Shown in pieces: positions 51,676 through 62,326 of a stretch of DNA of 64,000 nucleotides. The stretch spans positions 186,001-250,000 of the forward strand of contig NZ_JANAVP010000007.1 in assembly GCF_024213665.1 (NCBI RefSeq), in the 5' to 3' direction. A program made the translations under genes and the position numbers. The notes beneath the pieces were generated by a model. That model saw only the letters and a list, made by a program, of their open reading frames with translations. It did not search any database and was not told the origin of the DNA. How positions within the stretch are numbered: the first letter of the stretch is position 1; each line of letters begins with the position of its first letter. The DNA is from Streptomyces sp. A3M-1-3 (GTDB lineage Bacteria; Actinomycetota; Actinomycetes; Streptomycetales; Streptomycetaceae).

Positions 51676-52386
51676 TTACGACCAGGCAGCCACAATGTAC
51701 GCGACCCCGTAGGGCGCGTCCTCGTACAGCAGCTGTCCGGCCAGGGCGGCCCCCTCGGCGGCGCCCGCCAGGACCTGCCACGGGGCCCGCCCGGCCGCCT
51801 TCAGCTCGTACGCGAGATGCGCGTCGATCGCCGTCAGCGCGGCCACATCCGCCTCGCCCAGGGCCCGGGCCGCCTCCGCGTCGAAGCCTGCGGCCCGCTC
51901 GTCGAGATAGCCGGGCGCCTTCACGCTCCGGCAGGCGCTGCCGTCGCCCATGACGAGCAGGGCGACCCGTTCGGCCTGGGCGGCCAGGTCCCGCCCTACC
52001 TGCAGACAGCGCTCGGTGGTCAGCGGCTCGCCCACACCCAGGCCCTCGACGGGGGCAGCCGACCAGTGGGCGTGCTCCAGCAGCCAGGCAGCCACCGCGA
52101 GGGACTGCGGAAGCTGCCGCTCCGGCGTACCCGCCGCGGTACCGAGCCGTACCCGCACATCCACCCCGAAGCCCTGGAACGAACCGGTCGCCCCCTGCGG
52201 ATGCGGGCCCCGGCCCTCCTGCTCGGCAGGTCCGACGACGATCAGCCGGTCGGGCCGCGAGGCGGCCAGCACCCCCAGGGCGTCCGAGCAGGCGGCCCGG
52301 GCGGCATCGAGTTCGGAAACGGCCCCGGCGGCGACCTCGGGAACGAGAAGCGGCGGGCAGGGACAGACAGCTGCGGCTACGAGCAT
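51676..52386 (-). CDS. Class III extradiol dioxygenase-like (LigB fold) protein
   Basis: 236-residue protein starting MLVAAAVCPCPPLLVPEVAA, with RPDRLIVVGPAEQEGRG, LLVMGDGSACRSVKAPGYL and GAALAGQLLYEDAPYGVAYI. The layout is that of the class III extradiol/LigB-like family in actinobacteria. The His pair normally binding iron is not obvious, so it may not be an active dioxygenase. ATG at 52386. It follows miaB on the same strand by 170 bp. Confidence 0.65.
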   Translation of the reverse strand: MLVAAAVCPCPPLLVPEVAAGAVSELDAARAACSDALGVLAASRPDRLIVVGPAEQEGRGPHPQGATGSFQGFGVDVRVRLGTAAGTPERQLPQSLAVAAWLLEHAHWSAAPVEGLGVGEPLTTERCLQVGRDLAAQAERVALLVMGDGSACRSVKAPGYLDERAAGFDAEAARALGEADVAALTAIDAHLAYELKAAGRAPWQVLAGAAEGAALAGQLLYEDAPYGVAYIVAAWS

Positions 52387-52556
52387 GATCCGCAGCCTAG
52401 TGCCGACCTGCGGCGGACGGAGGAGCACCGCCAGGCGGGTGCGGGGCCGTCGCTGAGCCGGCCGGGACCGCGACAGGCGCGTGGTCCGGCTGCCGCCGGG
52501 CAGGGCGCTCGACCGGCGTCGACCAGGTGGACGGGCGCCCGAGGCCGACCCCGCCG

Positions 52557-54044
52557 TCAGGCAGGGGCGCTGCAGCCGCCGGTCGGGGCCGGCAGGGGCG
52601 CAGGGGCGCCGATGGTGGGCAGGCCCAGCATGACGCCCGCCGGCTGCGGCGGGGCCGCCGTCCGCTTCTCCCACGCGTCCCCGGCCCGGGTGCGCCGCAC
52701 GGCCTTGGCGAGGCCTTCGGCGAGCAGGTGGTGCGGGGCCGCGTAGGTGACGTCCACCGTCACCACGTCGCCCGGGCGCACCGGCTCCTCGGGCTTGGCG
52801 AAGTGGACGAGGCGGTTGTCGGGAGAGCGGCCGGACAGGCGGTGCGTGGCACCGTCCTTGCGGCCCTCGCCCTCGGCGACCATGACGTCGAGGGTGCGGC
52901 CGACCTGCAGCTTGTTCTCCTCCCAGGAGATCTCCTCCTGGAGGGCGACCAGCCGCTCGTAGCGCGCCTGCACCACGGCCTTCGGAATCTGTCCGTCCAT
53001 GTCCGCCGCCGGGGTGCCGGGGCGCTTGGAGTACTGGAAGGTGAAGGCCTGCGCGAAGCGCGCCTCGCGCACCACGTGCAGGGTCTCCTCGAAGTCCTCC
53101 TCGGTCTCGCCGGGGAAGCCCACGATGATGTCGGTGGAGATGGCGGCGTCCGGCATCGCGGCGCGCACCTTCTCGATGATCCCGAGGTAACGGTCCTGCC
53201 GGTACGAGCGGCGCATCGCCTTCAGGACCGTGTCCGAGCCCGACTGCAGCGGCATGTGCAGCTGCGGCATGACGTTCGGCGTCTCGGCCATCGCCGCGAT
53301 CACGTCGTCCGTGAAGTCGCGCGGGTGCGGCGAGGTGAAGCGGACCCGCTCCAGGCCGTCGATCTTCCCGCAGGCCCGCAGCAGCTTCGAGAACGCCTCG
53401 CGGTCGCCGATGTCGGAGCCGTAGGCGTTGACGTTCTGACCGAGCAGGGTGATCTCGCTGACGCCCTCGCCGACCAGCGCCTCGATCTCGGCGAGGATGT
53501 CGCCGGTGCGGCGGTCCTTCTCCTTGCCGCGCAGCGCCGGGACGATGCAGAAGGTGCAGGTGTTGTTGCACCCGACGGAGATGGAGACCCAGGCGGCGTA
53601 CGCGGACTCGCGGCGCGTGGGCAGCGTCGAGGGGAACGCCTCCAGCGACTCGGCGATCTCGACCTGCGCCTCCTCCTGGATGCGGGCGCGCTCCAGGAGC
53701 ACCGGCAGCTTGCCGATGTTGTGCGTACCGAAGACGACGTCGACCCAGGGGGCCCGCCGCACGATCGTGTCGCGGTCCTTCTGCGCGAGGCAGCCGCCGA
53801 CGGCGATCTGCATCCCGGGCCGCTTCGTCTTCATGGGGGCGAGCCGGCCTAGATTTCCGTACAGCTTGTTGTCGGCGTTCTCCCGCACCGCGCAGGTGTT
53901 GAAGACGACGACATCGGCGTCCCCATCGGCGCCTTCGGGCGCACGCACGTAGCCGGCGTCCTCCAGCAGGCCCGACAGCCGCTCGGAATCGTGGACGTTC
54001 ATCTGGCACCCGTAGGTGCGCACCTCGTATGTCTTCGCGCTCAT
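52557..54044 (-). CDS. miaB: tRNA-2-methylthio-N6-dimethylallyladenosine synthase
   Basis: 495-residue radical-SAM methylthiotransferase acting after MiaA on A37. The UPF0004 domain holds three Cys for the auxiliary cluster (TYGCQMN at Cys13, [15 protein letters not shown]). The SAM domain has CNNTCTFC; a TRAM domain follows ([18 protein letters not shown]). ATG at 54044, preceded by a G-rich site. The last 45 residues (Ala/Pro-rich) are an extra tail. Confidence 0.95.
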   Translation of the reverse strand: MSAKTYEVRTYGCQMNVHDSERLSGLLEDAGYVRAPEGADGDADVVVFNTCAVRENADNKLYGNLGRLAPMKTKRPGMQIAVGGCLAQKDRDTIVRRAPWVDVVFGTHNIGKLPVLLERARIQEEAQVEIAESLEAFPSTLPTRRESAYAAWVSISVGCNNTCTFCIVPALRGKEKDRRTGDILAEIEALVGEGVSEITLLGQNVNAYGSDIGDREAFSKLLRACGKIDGLERVRFTSPHPRDFTDDVIAAMAETPNVMPQLHMPLQSGSDTVLKAMRRSYRQDRYLGIIEKVRAAMPDAAISTDIIVGFPGETEEDFEETLHVVREARFAQAFTFQYSKRPGTPAADMDGQIPKAVVQARYERLVALQEEISWEENKLQVGRTLDVMVAEGEGRKDGATHRLSGRSPDNRLVHFAKPEEPVRPGDVVTVDVTYAAPHHLLAEGLAKAVRRTRAGDAWEKRTAAPPQPAGVMLGLPTIGAPAPLPAPTGGCSAPA

Positions 54045-54142
54045 CTCGCCCCCCAGGGTACGGGGTCGAACCGCGCGCCCGCCCGGGGCTCGGGTCGGCC
54101 CTGCCCTGGCCATCACGGTGAGTGAATGGCAGGATCGCGCGC

Positions 54143-55147
54143 ATGCCCCCCGCACACCTCCGGCTCCCCCGGCTCCACAAGCGACGCGCCCTCCAGGGCT
54201 CCGCCGCCGGGCTCGTCGTGCTCGGGCTGCTGCTGTGGTGGCTGCTGCCGCTGGGCACGCCCGCGCCGAGCGGGACGCTCACGTTCAGTACGGGCGTACG
54301 GACCGGGGTGTACCAGCGGTACGGCGAACTGCTGCAGCAGGCCCTGCGCCGGGACCTGCCCGACGTGACGGTGCGGCTGAGGACGAGTGAGGGCTCCCAG
54401 CAGAACCTTCAGCGGGTGGCCACCGGGGAGGCCGACTTCACCATCGCCACGGCGGACGCGGTAGCGAAGTACCAGCGGGACAGCAAGCCGGGCTCCGCAC
54501 GGCTGCGCGGCTGCGCCCGGCTGTACGACGACTACGTGCAGCTGGTCGTGCCCAAGGCGTCGGACGTCCGGACAGCCGGCGATCTGCGGGGCAAGCGGGT
54601 CGCGGTGGGCCAGGAGGGGTCGGGTGTGCGGCTCGTCGCGGACCGGCTGCTGACGGCCGCGAAGCTCGATCCGGACAACGACATCACGCCGGTCTCGATC
54701 GGCATCGACTCGATGCCGGGCCAGCTCGAACGGGGCCAGATCGACGCGTTCTTCTGGTCCGGCGGGCTGCCGACGAACGCGGTGAGGGAGCTGTCCGAGC
54801 GGGCCGAGATCCGGTTGGTCCCGCTCGGCGACCTGCTGGAGGAGCTGCACCGGGGCGGCAGTCCCGCGCGCTACTACCGGGCCGCCGTGATGCCCGCCGA
54901 CGCCTACGCCCGCGCGCAGGACGGGGCCACCGTGGCGACCGTGGCGGTGCCGAACCTGCTGGTCACCACCGACCGGATGGACCCGGCGCTGACCGAGGGC
55001 TTCACCCGCACGGTGATAGACCGGCGGGACCGCATCGGCCTCGAGGTACACGCCGCCCAGCTCGTCGATCTCCGTACAGCCATCTACACGGACCCGCTCC
55101 CGCTGCACGAGGGAGCGGCGCGCTACTACAGCTCGGTCAAGCCGTGA
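54143..55147 (+). CDS. TAXI-family TRAP transporter binding protein, orphan
   Basis: 334-residue exported protein: basic N-terminus, one hydrophobic anchor ([16 protein letters not shown], about 25-40), then a TAXI-type binding domain ([79 protein letters not shown]). TAXI proteins bind dicarboxylates, glutamate/glutamine or similar for TRAP permeases, but no TRAP permease gene is nearby. It may therefore be a sensor input or serve a distant permease. ATG at 54143 after AGGA. Its 3' end overlaps the convergent ROK gene by 11 bp. Confidence 0.8.
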   Translation: MPPAHLRLPRLHKRRALQGSAAGLVVLGLLLWWLLPLGTPAPSGTLTFSTGVRTGVYQRYGELLQQALRRDLPDVTVRLRTSEGSQQNLQRVATGEADFTIATADAVAKYQRDSKPGSARLRGCARLYDDYVQLVVPKASDVRTAGDLRGKRVAVGQEGSGVRLVADRLLTAAKLDPDNDITPVSIGIDSMPGQLERGQIDAFFWSGGLPTNAVRELSERAEIRLVPLGDLLEELHRGGSPARYYRAAVMPADAYARAQDGATVATVAVPNLLVTTDRMDPALTEGFTRTVIDRRDRIGLEVHAAQLVDLRTAIYTDPLPLHEGAARYYSSVKP

Positions 55148-55817
55148 GCAGCTCGGCGGCCGCCGCGCCGAACAGGCCGGCGTCGGTGCCCAGTCGCCCC
55201 GGGACGACGTCGAGGTTCCGTACGAAGTTCAGCGCGGCGTAGCCGCCCAGGTGGCGGCGCAGCGGCGTGAAGAGTACGTCGCCGGCCGCCGCGACGCCGC
55301 CGCCGATCACCGCGATGTCGGTCTCCACGAGGGTCGCCGTGGCGGCGACGGCTGCGGCGAGGGCCTGGCCCGCGCGGTCGTACGCGGCCAGCGCGACCGG
55401 GTCGCCGGCGCGGGCCGACGCCGCGACGGCGGCGGCGCCGTGGTCGCGGCCCGTGGGGACCCAGCCCCCGGCCTCGGCTCGGCGGGCGATCGCGGGGCCG
55501 GAGGCGAGGGCCTCGACACAGCCGCGCCTGCCGCAGGCGCACCGGGGCCCGTCGAGGACGACGCTGATGTGGCCGATATGGCCGGCATTGCCCGTGGGGC
55601 CGGGGTGGAGCCTGCCGCCGAGCACGAGCCCGCCGCCGACGCCGGTGGAGACGACCATGCAGAGGGCGTTCGCCCGGCCGCGGGCGGCACCGAGCCAGTG
55701 TTCGGCCGCGGCCATCGCCACGCCGTCGCCGACGAGGACGGTGGGGACGGCGGCGCCGTGGCGGGCCAGCGCGTCTTCGGTCCGGGCGTGGACGGCCACG
55801 GCGCACAGCCGGACCAA
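55137..55817 (-). pseudogene. ROK-family sugar kinase/regulator, N-terminal part missing
   Basis: 226 codons from the GTG/ATG region at 55817 cover the ROK C-terminal part: LVGDGVAMAAAEHWLGAARG, the phosphate loop VVSTGVGGGLVLGG, HIGHISVVLDGP and the zinc motif CACGRRGCVEALASG. ROK proteins are about 300 residues or more. The N-terminal D-x-G-G-T ATP-binding half and any helix-turn-helix are absent, and only 163 bp separate this from the divergent mannosidase. It is probably 5'-truncated and inactive. The usual Asn-Asp of the catalytic site reads Gly-Asp. Confidence 0.65.
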
Positions 55818-55980
55818 CAGCTTCCGCCTGCGGGGGTGGGGAGCGCGCCGGCCTTCCGGCGCGCTGTCGAACGGTCACCGCGCCCGGCGGGTTGAGGTCA
55901 CGGTCACCGCGCGGGACGGTGGGAGGGTCCTCGTACACCTGGTCACGTCGCCGGTCACCGGCAGTTGCGGAGCACCGCCC

Positions 55981-58900
55981 ATGCATGACGACCGCGCACT
56001 GGTGGAGGCCCGCCTCGGGCGCGTACTCGACGAGCGGATCCGGCCGGCCGTGTATCCCGAGTCGGTCCTGCTGGAGATCGCGGCCTGGGTCGCCCCCGGC
56101 GAGCCGGTGCCCGTAGCCGAAGGGCTGACCGCCGAGCATGTGCCCGTACGGGTCGGCGACGCCTGGGGCGCGCCCTGGGCGACCACCTGGTTCCGGGTGC
56201 GCGGCACCGTGCCGCCGGAGTGGGCGGGCAAGACCGTCGAAGCCGTACTGGACCTCGGCTTCGACAAGCGGATGCCCGGCTTCCAGTGCGAGGCGCTGGT
56301 CTACACGCCGGACGGCAGCCCGGTGAAGGCAGTCAACCCGCGCAACCAGTGGGTACGGGTCGGGGCGCCGGTGACCGGGGGCGAGCGGGTGGAGTGGCAT
56401 CTGGAGGCCGCGTCCAATCCGGTGGTCATGGGGGTGCGGCCGTTCCGGCCGACCGCCCTCGGCGACCGGGAGACGGCGGGGACCGAGCCGCAGTACCGGC
56501 TGGCCCGGATCGAACTGGCCGTCTTCGACTCCACCGTGTGGGAGCTGGTCCAGGACCTGGAGGTGGTCGGCGAGCTGATGCACGAGCTGCCGGCCGACGG
56601 GCCGCGCCGCTGGGAGCTGCTGCGCGCGGTGAACCGGGCGCTGGACGCGATCGACCTCCAGGACGTGACCGGCACCGCGGCCGCCGCCCGGTCGCAGCTC
56701 GCGGACGTACTGGCGGCGCCCGCCGACGCGTCCGCGCACCGCATCAGCGCGGTCGGCCACGCGCACATCGACTCGGCGTGGCTGTGGCCGCTGCGCGAGA
56801 CCGTGCGCAAGGTGGCCCGTACGGCGGCCAACATGACGGCACTCCTCGCCGATGAGCCGGAGTTCGTCTTCGCGATGTCGCAGGCGCAGCAGTACGCCTG
56901 GCTCAAGGACCACCGCCCGGAGGTGTACGCCAGGGTGAAGCGGGCGGTGGCGGACGGGCGGTTCGTACCGGCGGGCGGCATGTGGGTGGAGTCGGACACG
57001 AACATGCCGGGGTCGGAGTCCATGGCCCGCCAGTTCGTGCACGGCAAGCGCTTCTTCCTGGACGAGTTCGGCATCGAGAACGAGGAGGCGTGGCTGCCGG
57101 ACACCTTCGGCTTCGCCGCCGGACTTCCGCAGATCATCAAGGCGGCGGGCTCGAAGTGGCTGCTGACCCAGAAGATCTCCTGGAGCCGGACCAACGCGTT
57201 TCCGCACCACACGTTCCTGTGGGAGGGCATCGACGGGACGCGCATCTTTACGCACTTCCCGCCCGTCGACACCTACAACTGCTCGATGACGGGCCGCGAA
57301 ATCGCCCATGCGGCACGGAACTTCAGGGACAAGGGCGCCGCCACGCGTTCGCTCGCGCCGACCGGCTGGGGCGACGGCGGCGGGGGCACGACGCGCGAAA
57401 TGGTCGCGAAGGCGCGCCGGATGAGGAACCTGGAGGGCTCGGCGACGGTCGTGTGGGAAAGCCCGGCGGCGTTCTTCGCGAAAGCGGAGGCCGAGTACCC
57501 GGATCCGCCGGTGTGGGTGGGCGAGCTGTATCTCGAACTGCACCGCGCGACCCTCACCAGCCAGGCCAGGACCAAGCAGGGCAACCGGCGCAGCGAGCAT
57601 CTGCTGCGCGAGGCCGAACTGTGGGCGGCGACGGCGGCCGTCCGCGCCGGATTCTCCTATCCGTACGCGCAGTTGGACCGGATCTGGAAGACGGTGCTGC
57701 TGCACCAGTTCCACGACATCCTGCCGGGCTCGTCGATCGCCTGGGTGCACCGCGAGGCCGAGAGGACGTACGCGGCGGTCGCCGAGGAGCTGACCGGCGT
57801 CGTCAACGCCGCCCAGCGGGCGCTGGCCGGTGATCCGGCCGCCGGGTCCGATGTCGTCTTCAACGCGGCCCCGCACGCGCGGGACGGGGTTCCCGCGGGC
57901 GGCGCGGTCCCCATGAGGAGCGCGGGGCAGCCCTCGCCCCGCACCGGGGGGCCGGTCGGCGTCACCCCGCGCGCCGACGGCGGGCACGTCCTCGACAACG
58001 GACTGCTGCGGATCGCGGTCGACGCGCGGGGCCTGGTCGTCTCGGCGTACGACATCGGGGCCGGCCGGGAGACGGTCGCCCCTGGCCAGGCCGCGAATCT
58101 GCTGCAGATCCACCCGGACTTCCCGAACATGTGGGACGCGTGGGACGTTGACGCGTTCTACCGCAATGTGGTCACCGACCTGACGGATGCCGACGAGATC
58201 ACGCTCGCCGCGGTCCCGGAGGCCGCCTCCGTCCGCGTGGTCCGCTCCTTCGGGGACTCGCGGGCTGTCCAGGTGCTCACTCTCGCCGCCGGTCAGCGGC
58301 GCCTGGACATCGCCACCGAGGTCGACTGGCACGAGACGGAGAAGTTCCTCAAGGCCGCCTTCCCGCTCGACATCCACGCCGACCGGTACGCCGCCGAGAC
58401 CCAGTTCGGCCACCTCTACCGGCCCACCCACACCAACACCAGTTGGGACGCGGCCAGGTTCGAGGCCTGCAACCACCGGTTCCTGCACGTCGCCGAGCCC
58501 GGCTGGGGTGTGGCGCTGGTCAACGACTCGACGTACGGCCATGACGTCACCCGTACCGTACGCAGGGAGGACTCCGGCACCACCTCCGGCACGACCACCA
58601 CGGTCCGGCTCTCCCTGCTGCGCGCTCCGCGCTTCCCGGACCCGGAGACCGACCAGGGCGCCCACCGCTTCCGGTACGCGCTCGTCCCGGGCGCCTCGGT
58701 CCTCGACGCGGTTCGCGAGGGGTATTGGATCAATCTGCCGGAGCGGCGGGTGCCGGGTGAGACCGGGGCCGAGCCGCTGTTCACCGTCGACCACGACGCC
58801 GTGGTGGTCTCGGCGGTGAAGCTCGCCGACGACGGGTCCGGCGATGTGGTGGTACGGCTCTACGAGGCGGCGGGCGGCCGGGCCGCCGCCGCTCTCACCA

Positions 58901-59073
58901 CCGGCTTCCCCGCCCGCTCGGCGGTCGCGACCGATCTGCTGGAGCGCCCGCTCGCCGACGCCCCGGCGTACCGGGTCGCGGACGGGCGGATCGAGATGTC
59001 CCTGCGCCCGTTCCAGCTGCTGACGCTGCGCGTGACCAGAAACGGCCGACGGGCGGGCCGACGGGCGGGCTGA
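55981..59073 (+). CDS. GH38 alpha-mannosidase
   Basis: 1030-residue glycoside hydrolase family 38 enzyme. Zinc ligands in GHAHIDSAWLWPLRETVR, nucleophile Asp in MWVESDTNMPGSES, the zinc His in HQFHDILPGSS, then the C-terminal beta-sandwich domains. No signal peptide, so it probably trims mannose oligosaccharides in the cytoplasm. The ATG at 55981 has GGAG 8 nt upstream and gives the full domain. The nearby ROK remnant suggests an old sugar-utilisation locus. The stop lies inside a 12-bp tandem repeat. Confidence 0.92.
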   Translation: MHDDRALVEARLGRVLDERIRPAVYPESVLLEIAAWVAPGEPVPVAEGLTAEHVPVRVGDAWGAPWATTWFRVRGTVPPEWAGKTVEAVLDLGFDKRMPGFQCEALVYTPDGSPVKAVNPRNQWVRVGAPVTGGERVEWHLEAASNPVVMGVRPFRPTALGDRETAGTEPQYRLARIELAVFDSTVWELVQDLEVVGELMHELPADGPRRWELLRAVNRALDAIDLQDVTGTAAAARSQLADVLAAPADASAHRISAVGHAHIDSAWLWPLRETVRKVARTAANMTALLADEPEFVFAMSQAQQYAWLKDHRPEVYARVKRAVADGRFVPAGGMWVESDTNMPGSESMARQFVHGKRFFLDEFGIENEEAWLPDTFGFAAGLPQIIKAAGSKWLLTQKISWSRTNAFPHHTFLWEGIDGTRIFTHFPPVDTYNCSMTGREIAHAARNFRDKGAATRSLAPTGWGDGGGGTTREMVAKARRMRNLEGSATVVWESPAAFFAKAEAEYPDPPVWVGELYLELHRATLTSQARTKQGNRRSEHLLREAELWAATAAVRAGFSYPYAQLDRIWKTVLLHQFHDILPGSSIAWVHREAERTYAAVAEELTGVVNAAQRALAGDPAAGSDVVFNAAPHARDGVPAGGAVPMRSAGQPSPRTGGPVGVTPRADGGHVLDNGLLRIAVDARGLVVSAYDIGAGRETVAPGQAANLLQIHPDFPNMWDAWDVDAFYRNVVTDLTDADEITLAAVPEAASVRVVRSFGDSRAVQVLTLAAGQRRLDIATEVDWHETEKFLKAAFPLDIHADRYAAETQFGHLYRPTHTNTSWDAARFEACNHRFLHVAEPGWGVALVNDSTYGHDVTRTVRREDSGTTSGTTTTVRLSLLRAPRFPDPETDQGAHRFRYALVPGASVLDAVREGYWINLPERRVPGETGAEPLFTVDHDAVVVSAVKLADDGSGDVVVRLYEAAGGRAAAALTTGFPARSAVATDLLERPLADAPAYRVADGRIEMSLRPFQLLTLRVTRNGRRAGRRAG

Positions 59074-59083
59074 CGGGCGGCTG
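59048..59083. repeat. Three 12-bp tandem repeats at the mannosidase stop
   Basis: GACGGGCGGGCC (59048-59059), GACGGGCGGGCT (59060-59071), GACGGGCGGCTG (59072-59083). The repeats encode the last RRAG residues and contain the stop codon, so copy-number change would alter the C-terminus. Confidence 0.65.
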
Positions 59084-59087
59084 AGGG

Positions 59088-60509
59088 TCAGGCTGACGGT
59101 CCGCCGTGCGGGGCGGTGCGCGGGACCGACACCGTCACCCGCAGACCGTGCGGCGGGTTCGTCTCGTACGAGAGGGATCCGCCGCTCGCCAGGAGCAGGG
59201 CCCGCGAGATCGACAGGCCCAGTCCCGAGCCCTTGACGTTCTGGTGACGGTTGCTGCGCCAGAAGCGGTCGCCGATGCGAGCGAGCTCGTCCTCGGTGAG
59301 GCCGGGCCCCCGGTCGGCGACGGTGACCGTGGCGGAGCTGCCGCTCGACGCGGACGACACCTGGACCTCCTCCCCCTGCGGGGTGAACTTCACGGCGTTG
59401 TCGATGACGGCGTCGAGGGCACTGGAGAGCGCGATCGGGTCCGCCCAGCCGGTGACGGCCACGATGCCGTCCCCCGTCAGACGTACCCCCTTCTCCTCGG
59501 CGAGCGGGCGCCAGGCCGCGACACGCTCGGCCGCCAGCGCGCCGATGTCGATGAGCTGCACCTCCGCCGCGGTGTGTTCGGCCAGGGCCAGGTCGAGGAG
59601 GTCGTCGAGCACCTGGGCCAGCCGCTTGCCCTCGGTCCTGACCGAGGCGATCTCCTCGTTGCCCTCGGGCAGTTCGAAGGCGAGCAGCTCGATGCGCAGC
59701 AGGAGGGCGGCGAGCGGATTGCGCAGTTGGTGGGAGGCGTCGGCGACGAAGGCCCGCTGCTGCTCCAGCACGTCTTCGACGTTGTCGGCCATCTCGTTGA
59801 ACGACCGGGCCAGCCGCCTGAGTTCCGGCGGGCCGCCGGAGGCCACCACGCGCGACTTCATCCGCCCGGTCGCGATGTCGTGCGTGGCCGCGTCCAGGAT
59901 GCGTACGGGCCGCAGCACCCAGCCGGTGAGCCGGATGGCCGCGCCGACAGCGAGCAGCATGGCCGCCGCCTCGCCGGCCCCGATGACGAGCCAGCCCATC
60001 AGGATCCGCGACCGCACCTGGCCGGTGGGCGAGTCGGTGACCACGACGGCCACCACATCGCCGTCGAGGACGACCGGCGAGGCGACGACGATCCGGCCGT
60101 CGTCCTGCCACGGCCACACCTGGGGCGGGTCGTGGCTGCCGCGGCTCGCGAGCGCTTCCTGGAACGCCTCCCGTTCCACACCGGACGCGGCCACGGTCCA
60201 GTCCTCGGGAGCCTTGGCCATCGCGCTGTCGTCGCGGTAGAAGACCCCGGCCCTGATCCCGTACAGCTGGTGGTACCGGGTGAGGTCCTTCTGCAGGGTG
60301 TCCTGGCGCTGTCCGACGCCCGGCCCGCCGGAGTTCGCGGTGTCGCTGACGAACTGGGCCAGCGCCGCGAAGCGGGCGGTGTCGTCGATCCGGTCGATCA
60401 CGACCCGCTGCTGCTGGGCCGCGGCCACGGACACGGCGAGTGGGAAGCCGAGCGCGAGCAGCACGCCCGCCATGAGGACGATGAGGAGCGGGAGGAGACG
60501 GGTGCGCAC
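59088..60509 (-). CDS. gluK: Sensor histidine kinase of the GluR/GluK type
   Basis: 473-residue membrane kinase. Transmembrane helix 1 (LLPLLIVLMAGVLLALGFPL), an extracytoplasmic domain of about 130 residues, transmembrane helix 2 (GWLVIGAGEAAAMLLAVGAA), HAMP, H-box (FVADASHQLRNPLAAL), and ATPase boxes N (DNAVKFT), G1 (DRGPGL) and G2 (GSGLGLSI). In S. coelicolor the GluR-GluK system next to gluABCD senses extracellular glutamate and controls its uptake. The layout is the same here. GTG at 60509, 12 bp after the regulator stop. Its stop is 14 bp from the convergent mannosidase stop. Confidence 0.85.
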   Translation of the reverse strand: MRTRLLPLLIVLMAGVLLALGFPLAVSVAAAQQQRVVIDRIDDTARFAALAQFVSDTANSGGPGVGQRQDTLQKDLTRYHQLYGIRAGVFYRDDSAMAKAPEDWTVAASGVEREAFQEALASRGSHDPPQVWPWQDDGRIVVASPVVLDGDVVAVVVTDSPTGQVRSRILMGWLVIGAGEAAAMLLAVGAAIRLTGWVLRPVRILDAATHDIATGRMKSRVVASGGPPELRRLARSFNEMADNVEDVLEQQRAFVADASHQLRNPLAALLLRIELLAFELPEGNEEIASVRTEGKRLAQVLDDLLDLALAEHTAAEVQLIDIGALAAERVAAWRPLAEEKGVRLTGDGIVAVTGWADPIALSSALDAVIDNAVKFTPQGEEVQVSSASSGSSATVTVADRGPGLTEDELARIGDRFWRSNRHQNVKGSGLGLSISRALLLASGGSLSYETNPPHGLRVTVSVPRTAPHGGPSA

Positions 60510-60521
60510 GAGGAGTTGACC

Positions 60522-61214
60522 CTACGGTGCGGGTACGACGAGCCGGTAGCCGACGCCGCGCACCGTTTCGATGAGGGCGGGCATCCGCAGCTTGGAGCGC
60601 AGCGAGGCGACATGCACCTCCAGGGTGCGGCCGGTGCCTTCCCAGCTGGTGCGCCACACCTCACTGATGATCTGCTCCCGGCGGAAGACCACGCCGGGCC
60701 GCTGGGCGAGCAGCGCGAGCAGGTCGAACTCCTTGCGGGTGAGCTGGACGGGCGTCCCTGCCACGCTCACGCGCCGGGTGGGCAGTTCGATGCTGACCTC
60801 GCCGAGCCGGACCGTACTGTCGCCCGCGCCGGCGGCTTCCTCGCCGGGGGCCGTGCGCCGGCTGACGGCGTGGATACGGGCGAGCAGCTCCCCCGTGTCG
60901 TACGGCTTGACCACGTAGTCGTCGGCGCCGAGGTTGAGCCCGTGGATACGGGAGCGGACGTCGGCCCGCGCCGTCACCATGATGACCGGGGTCGAGGTGC
61001 GCTTGCGGATCTTGCCGCACACCTCGTAGCCGTCCTGGTCGGGCAGGCCGAGGTCGAGGAGCACCACCCCGAACGGGGGCGCCCCGGCGGGCAGCAGGGC
61101 CTGCAGGGCTTCCTCGCCGTTGCGGGCGTGCACGACCGTGAAGCCGTGCCGGGCCAGGACGGCGGAGAGGGCCGCGGCGACATGGTCGTCGTCCTCGACA
61201 AGCAGCAGTCTCAT
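60522..61214 (-). CDS. gluR: OmpR-family response regulator of the GluR type
   Basis: 230-residue regulator: receiver domain with phospho-acceptor Asp54 (VVLLDLGLPD), acid pocket EDD and Lys in VVKPYDTGELLARI; then the winged helix (VQLTRKEFDLLALLAQRPG, RTLEVHVASLRSKL). It is divergent from gluABCD, which it presumably regulates. The ATG at 61214 follows AAGGGGG; an upstream in-frame start at 61253 is less likely. Confidence 0.87.
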   Translation of the reverse strand: MRLLLVEDDDHVAAALSAVLARHGFTVVHARNGEEALQALLPAGAPPFGVVLLDLGLPDQDGYEVCGKIRKRTSTPVIMVTARADVRSRIHGLNLGADDYVVKPYDTGELLARIHAVSRRTAPGEEAAGAGDSTVRLGEVSIELPTRRVSVAGTPVQLTRKEFDLLALLAQRPGVVFRREQIISEVWRTSWEGTGRTLEVHVASLRSKLRMPALIETVRGVGYRLVVPAP

Positions 61215-61473
61215 CCGGGCCCCCTTCCGTTGGCTCCGTGTTTCCTCTTTCATGGTCCCCTGGCATCCACGCGGATCACGCGGCCTCCGTCAAGAGACTT
61301 CCTGGCGCCGGAACGTACCGTTACCCAGCCGGTACGGGGCACACCCGCCCCGTACACGCAGCGTGGCCGGGTGCGACCGGATCGTTATGCTCAATTTCCC
61401 CTCAGATGTAATGACGCAGGTCCGGGCAGCTCACTAGTGTCCTCCCAACCGAGGAGGACGGAGCAAAAGGCCG

Positions 61474-62250
<777 letters not shown>

Positions 62251-62326
62251 ACCGCACTGAACCCGCCTCATTCGGGGGCGTTTTCAGCCGATCACTCACA
62301 TCCCGCCTAACTCAGGGAAGTTCATC

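Noticed and set aside
55126..60657. A very long open frame on the minus strand (1843 codons)
   Set aside because: It is antisense to the GH38 mannosidase and overlaps gluK in another frame. The composition is Arg/Pro/Gly-rich and repetitive with no domain, as expected for a high-GC shadow frame.
61254..61473. Specific operator for GluR between gluR and gluA
   Set aside because: I looked for paired direct repeats typical of OmpR-type regulators but saw none clear enough to place.
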